A DNA stretch of 16,105 bases from an uncultured Slackia sp. (GTDB lineage: Bacteria > Actinomycetota > Coriobacteriia > Coriobacteriales > Eggerthellaceae), in the NCBI GenBank assembly GCA_934661005.1, contig CAKUIK010000047.1:1-16105 (forward strand). The letters are read 5' to 3'. Of the stretch, positions 13,109 to 16,105 are shown piece by piece; within the stretch, counting starts at the first letter, position 1; every line of letters starts with the position of its first letter. The notes beneath the pieces are model-generated. The model was not told where the DNA came from. It saw nothing but the letters and a program-made list of their open reading frames with translations, and ran no database searches. Both the position numbers and the translations under genes were made by a program.

Positions 13109-14912
13109 GGCAAGCCAGCTCCTTCGCAACGGCAACGATATCCGAAACTTCGGAAAGTCCCGCAAACGCTGGCGAAACTTCGGCCGCGAGCTTTTCCGCA
13201 AGCGCGATAGCCTGAGGGGGCTCGACGAAGGCGCGCTGCATAAGGCCGGCATTCGAGAACACATCGGCGCACGTTCCGCGCCCAAGAATTTCCCCATTCG
13301 CCATAACCACCAGGCGATCGGCGAAATCGCTCACCACTTCCATGTCGTGGCACACCATGACCACCGCGCTTCCCGCCGCCGCCATGTCGCGCACGGTTTC
13401 CATAACCGTCATGCACTCGCGGTAATCGAGCCCGCTCGTAGGCTCATCGAGCACGATGACCTGAGGATTCCCTACCACGACCGATGCGAGCGCCACCATT
13501 TGGCGCTGGCCGCGCGACAGGGAAAACGGCGCTTCGTCGAGAGGAAGACCGAATCGCTCGCATGTCGTCTTGGCGCGCGCCGTTGCCTCGTCCGGCGAAA
13601 CGCCCTGCAACAGCAGCCCGAACGCAACCTCGTCGAGCACGGTGTCTTTGCAAATTTGACGATCGGGGTTTTGGAACAGGGTGGACACATGGCGGGCGAT
13701 GCGGCTCGTGGGAACCTCGCGCGTATCCAGACCCGCAACAACGACGTTGCCCGCGGCGGGCTTAAGCAAACCATTGAGCAGCTTGGTGAGCGTGGTTTTG
13801 CCCGCACCGTTCTGGCCCACGATACCGACGATTTCACCAGGGAATACCTTAAAATCGAGCGCCCGCACCGAAGCGCCGCCGCCCGGATAGGAATAGCCCA
13901 CGCCTTCGAAGCGAACCACCGGCTCGCCAGTGCGCGCAGGCGAAGAAGCCGCGGACCGCTTGCCGATAGGCGCGTCGGGAGCGGCGGCATTCGAAGACAC
14001 GCCCGACACAGCGGAAGCGGAGGCGGTGCAAGCCTCTTCAACATCGGCGCCATGCACGCCCGCGCTCACAATGCGGGCAACAAGCGCCGCCGCCTCGTCG
14101 ACGGAAAGCGCTGGCTCGCCCGGCTCGCACAGCCCCGCCGCCGCAAGCGAATTCGACACGCGGGCGACGCGCGGGCTATCAACGCCAATCTCGCGCAGCT
14201 GCTTGCCATGTGAGAATACCTCGTGCGGCGTGCCGTCGAATACCAGCTTTCCCTGGTCAAGCACAACCACGCGACTGCAGTATTGCGAAAGCAGCGCAAC
14301 CTTCTGCTCGATTACCACCACGGTAATGCCGGCCGATCGGTTCACTTCGCGCAACGTTTCGAAAACAAGCGTCGAAGACGCGGGGTCGAGTGCCGCAGTG
14401 GGCTCGTCGAGCACGAGCACGCGCGGACGCAGCGCCAGAATGGCCGCGATGGCGACCTTTTGCTTTTGGCCGCCCGAAAGCGTTGCGATTTCGCGATCGC
14501 GCAAATCTTCGATGCCCACCGTTTCGAGCGCTTGCTGCATGCGAGCGGGAATCTCATCGTGCGCCACGCCGAAATTCTCCAACCCGAACAACAGCTCGTC
14601 GCGCACATTCGATGCCACGAATTGGGCATCGATATCTTGTAACACGCTTCCCACCAGGCGCGACACATCGGTCAAGGTAACCTCGCACGTATCTTTGCCG
14701 TCGACCAGGCATGCGCCATAAAGCTCACCCGTGAAATGGTGCGGGACCGCGCCCGACATAACCCCGGCCAAAGTCGACTTGCCGGCACCCGACGGACCAA
14801 TGATTCCCACGAACTCGCCCTCGGCCACGGCGAGCGATACCCGCTCGAGCGCGTGATGTTGCGCGCCCGAATACGTGAACGTTACGTCTTTTACTTCGAT
14901 GATCGAATTCAT
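13101..14912 (-). CDS. ECF transporter ATPase, fused EcfA1-EcfA2 double ABC protein
   Basis: A 603-residue cytosolic ATPase with two ABC domains in one chain (about 4-240 and 332-570) joined by an Ala/Ser-rich linker (about 265-330). Domain 1: Walker A GPSGAGKST (39-47), signature LSGGQ (145-149), Walker B VLVLDEPT with Glu170, and Gln203 where the switch histidine is expected. Domain 2: GQNGAGKTT (366-374), signature LSRGQ (465-469), VIVLDEPT with Glu490, and switch His522. Most ECF systems use two separate ATPase genes. The ATG at 14912 has AAAGG six bases upstream. It lies between the S component and EcfT genes. The two composite ATP sites are unequal, as described in the findings. Confidence 0.93.
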   Translation of the reverse strand: MNSIIEVKDVTFTYSGAQHHALERVSLAVAEGEFVGIIGPSGAGKSTLAGVMSGAVPHHFTGELYGACLVDGKDTCEVTLTDVSRLVGSVLQDIDAQFVASNVRDELLFGLENFGVAHDEIPARMQQALETVGIEDLRDREIATLSGGQKQKVAIAAILALRPRVLVLDEPTAALDPASSTLVFETLREVNRSAGITVVVIEQKVALLSQYCSRVVVLDQGKLVFDGTPHEVFSHGKQLREIGVDSPRVARVSNSLAAAGLCEPGEPALSVDEAAALVARIVSAGVHGADVEEACTASASAVSGVSSNAAAPDAPIGKRSAASSPARTGEPVVRFEGVGYSYPGGGASVRALDFKVFPGEIVGIVGQNGAGKTTLTKLLNGLLKPAAGNVVVAGLDTREVPTSRIARHVSTLFQNPDRQICKDTVLDEVAFGLLLQGVSPDEATARAKTTCERFGLPLDEAPFSLSRGQRQMVALASVVVGNPQVIVLDEPTSGLDYRECMTVMETVRDMAAAGSAVVMVCHDMEVVSDFADRLVVMANGEILGRGTCADVFSNAGLMQRAFVEPPQAIALAEKLAAEVSPAFAGLSEVSDIVAVAKELACRA

Positions 14913-14971
14913 GGTTGGCCTTTCGGAAACCTATATGCGAGATGCTACTTAATTACGCTTAGATACTTGAT

Positions 14972-14987
14972 AACCTTTAGAAAGGTT
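14972..14987 (-). repeat. Small hairpin between S-component and ATPase genes
   Basis: AACCTTT-AG-AAAGGTT inverted repeat in the 84-bp gap (14913-14996). It lacks a strong T-tail. It may act as a 3'-end stabiliser or partial terminator that sets the S component to ATPase ratio. Confidence 0.4.
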
Positions 14988-14996
14988 TGGTGCAGC

Positions 14997-15569
14997 CTAA
15001 TCTTCGACCTTCAGGGCCTTCTTAATGGGCACATAAAGCGCCTGGCACAGAATGGCGTTGAAAACCGCCGTGGCGATGACGACGGGAAGCATTGCAGCGG
15101 CGAGTTCGCCAACAACGCCGATCATTGCCATCTTAATAACCATGAAAATGCATCCCGAAAGCACCGTTGTCACAAACGTGCCGATCAAAGGAATAACCTT
15201 TTTCGCGGGAGTGTTCATGCCCGCCTTTACGATGAGCGCCATAACCACCGCAGCGACACCTTCTGCCGCGAAATCAATGAACGGCGACGTGGTGGTAATC
15301 TGAATGACAGCCGCAGAAATAAGGCCAATGACCAGGGCTTGGCCGATATTCGGACGAACCACCAAAATAGTCAGGCAGAACGCGGAAATGATGAACTCGG
15401 GCGAAATCATGCCGCCTGTGGCGCCAGAAATCGCTTTGCCAACAAACATATTCAGAATGAAGCCGGCCGCGAGCAGGATGGCGAGCAGCACAAGCGCTTT
15501 GATGTCGAGCTTTCCGCGATCGACAGTTGCAACGGTACGAGGCTGGGCAGTAGTAACATTTTCAGACAT
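14997..15569 (-). CDS. ECF transporter S component, probable tryptophan importer (TrpP-like)
   Basis: A 190-residue membrane protein with five to six hydrophobic segments, the size and profile of ECF substrate-binding subunits. The segment SGATGGMISPEFIISAFCLT with QALVIGLISAAVIQITTTSP, and a last segment ending LYVPIKKAL, resemble tryptophan S components as I remember them. This assignment is supported by the Trp-codon attenuator in its leader rather than by motif alone. The start is set to the second in-frame ATG (15569): the first ATG (15578) overlaps the AAAGGA ribosome site, which lies eight bases before the second. Order S-ATPase-T on one strand indicates a dedicated group I-type importer. 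Another amino acid or vitamin cannot be excluded. Confidence 0.82.
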   Translation of the reverse strand: MSENVTTAQPRTVATVDRGKLDIKALVLLAILLAAGFILNMFVGKAISGATGGMISPEFIISAFCLTILVVRPNIGQALVIGLISAAVIQITTTSPFIDFAAEGVAAVVMALIVKAGMNTPAKKVIPLIGTFVTTVLSGCIFMVIKMAMIGVVGELAAAMLPVVIATAVFNAILCQALYVPIKKALKVED

Positions 15570-15775
15570 GAGATGCATCCTTTCAGGAAACCTGTTAACG
15601 CCGCCCGTTAGCGTTATTCGTTGACGCTACCCGTTAAACGCTACGAGCATTTACCGGGTCGGGGGTAGGTTGAGTAACAGGTTGAATGGGCGTTGTTCAA
15701 AAAAATGGAGGCGCGTGATGCGAATGCGGTCGATGCCTTTACGTTGGTGCGCCGCTGGGAAGTTCGGCGCATACA
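15570..15775 (-). promoter_or_regulatory. Structured leader between attenuator and S-component gene
   Basis: About 205 nt of untranslated leader without a supported gene. It holds a 7-bp stem with a 10-nt loop (15748-15754/15765-15771). A 9-bp long-range pairing (AACCTGTTA, 15675-15683 with 15589-15597) ends just before the ribosome site. Between these lies a segment with two competing stems: TAGCGTT repeats at 15637-15643 and 15624-15629 can each pair with 15609-15615. No T-box or known riboswitch consensus was recognised. A T7 tract (minus strand, 15700-15706) has no clear stem before it. Confidence 0.5.
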
Positions 15776-15779
15776 AAAA

Positions 15780-15802
15780 GGCCCTCGGTCTAACCGAGGG
15801 CC
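15780..15802 (-). terminator. Attenuator terminator of the ECF (tryptophan) operon
   Basis: On the minus strand GGCCCTCGGT-TAG-ACCGAGGGCC, a perfect 10-bp stem followed at once by TTTTT (15775-15779). It lies 33 nt after the stop codon of the Trp-rich leader peptide and upstream of the S gene, as segments 3:4 of a trp-type attenuator. Confidence 0.9.
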
Positions 15803-15835
15803 CCTGTTCACCAAACTATATAAGGCGTGAGGAAC

Positions 15836-15904
15836 TCACAGTCGACCGACCTTATTCACATCACGCCACCACCAGTTCATGAGGTTGTTCTGAGCGTTGT
15901 TCAT
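15836..15904 (-). CDS. Trp-rich attenuator leader peptide (trpL-like)
   Basis: A 22-codon reading frame starting MNNAQNNLMN, with three consecutive TGG codons at residues 11-13, ending at TGA. AAAGGAG lies about ten bases before the ATG. A sequence just at and after the last Trp codon (GGCGTGA, 15861-15867) is complementary to TCACGCC at 15824-15830, the expected 1:2 pause stem that a stalled ribosome would mask. The terminator at 15780-15802 follows. Role: when Trp-tRNA is scarce the ribosome stalls on the Trp codons and the terminator is avoided, allowing expression of the importer. The antiterminator (2:3) pairing is not clear by eye. The peptide itself is not expected to have a function. 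Confidence 0.88.
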   Translation of the reverse strand: MNNAQNNLMNWWWRDVNKVGRL

Positions 15905-15966
15905 GCTGGTGGCTCCTTTCGGAAAATCGTTTGCGGCGCCCAAGCGCTGCGTTTTCGTTGCCATGC

Positions 15967-15994
15967 ACTATACCACACTAAAGCACGCTAGCAA
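15967..15994 (-). promoter_or_regulatory. Sigma-70 promoter of the ECF (tryptophan) operon
   Basis: On the minus strand TTGCTA (15989-15994), 16-bp spacer, TATAGT (15967-15972). The expected start is near 15960, about 56 nt before the leader-peptide ATG. The stretch from 15995 to the window end (about 110 bp) holds no gene I can support. Confidence 0.72.
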
Positions 15995-16105
15995 TAAGAA
16001 TTTCGTGAATTGTTTTCCGCACGCGCCGCGTTCGTGCATTACCAGGCAATGTGTGGAGGGGCGAAGGAGACCGCCCGCTGAACGCACGCAACCTCCGCCC
16101 GAGTC

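Noticed and set aside
12362..13297. ATG start at 13297 for EcfT
   Set aside because: The extra 63 residues are basic and low in structure and are the shadow of the ATPase gene. The GTG at 13108 has a ribosome site and the usual gene overlap.
15670..15882. 70-codon plus-strand open frame in the leader region
   Set aside because: It overlaps the attenuator and leader peptide antisense, and has no ribosome site or domain.
15570..15960. T-box or known riboswitch in the ECF leader
   Set aside because: No T-box sequence (AGGGTGGNACCGCG-like) or other recognised riboswitch consensus is present. The leader peptide and terminator explain the first part.
1..16105. CRISPR arrays, insertion sequences, rRNA and complete tRNA genes
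   Set aside because: I saw no repeat-spacer pattern, transposase or RNA-gene signature by reading the window.

Overview
This window looks like a chromosomal segment of a high-GC, anaerobic gut-type actinobacterium. An Eggerthellaceae/Coriobacteriia origin is my best guess. It rests on the combination of several CaiB-type CoA-transferases, OFA-like MFS carriers and a multi-spanning membrane protein ending in a LuxR helix-turn-helix. This is inference from gene content; no rRNA or other taxonomic marker is present.

Layout. (A) 1-8020 is a carboxylate-uptake and CoA-transfer block: MFS carrier (109-1374, -), CoA-transferase 1 (1571-2815, -), CoA-transferase 2 (2919-4163, -), a class I glutamine-amidotransferase-fold gamma-glutamyl hydrolase of the PuuD/peptidase C26 type (4356-5090, +), a second MFS carrier (5150-6511, -) and CoA-transferase 3 (6779-8020, -). 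All six genes have a near-perfect sigma-54 promoter (TGGCAC-N5-TTGCT type) 25-90 nt before the start codon, so the block reads as a scattered RpoN regulon of single-gene units, not as one operon. (B) 8260-9708 (+) encodes the membrane LuxR-type regulator. (C) 9841-10617 (+) encodes a dimethylargininase (DDAH) followed by a strong terminator. (D) 10743-12355 (+) is a hipBA toxin-antitoxin module with three evenly spaced 18-bp palindromic operators. (E) 12362-15994 (-) is an ECF importer: S component, fused two-domain EcfA ATPase and EcfT. Its promoter is followed by a 22-codon leader peptide with three consecutive Trp codons and an intrinsic terminator, a classical trp attenuator. The importer is therefore most likely for tryptophan.

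How the parts work together. In block A the MFS proteins probably import organic acids, possibly carnitine- or butyrobetaine-like or other carboxylates. The hydrolase may free an acid from a gamma-glutamyl conjugate, and the CoA-transferases would activate acids by exchange with a CoA thioester. The downstream CoA-ester enzymes (dehydrogenase, hydratase, reductase) are absent, so the substrate is unknown. The AAA+ activator that sigma-54 needs is also absent. Block E is a self-contained amino-acid-sensing importer.

Most interesting signals: the six-promoter sigma-54 regulon, the Trp attenuator in front of an ECF transporter, a further structured leader between that attenuator and the S gene, and an ECF ATPase fusion whose two ATP sites look unequal.
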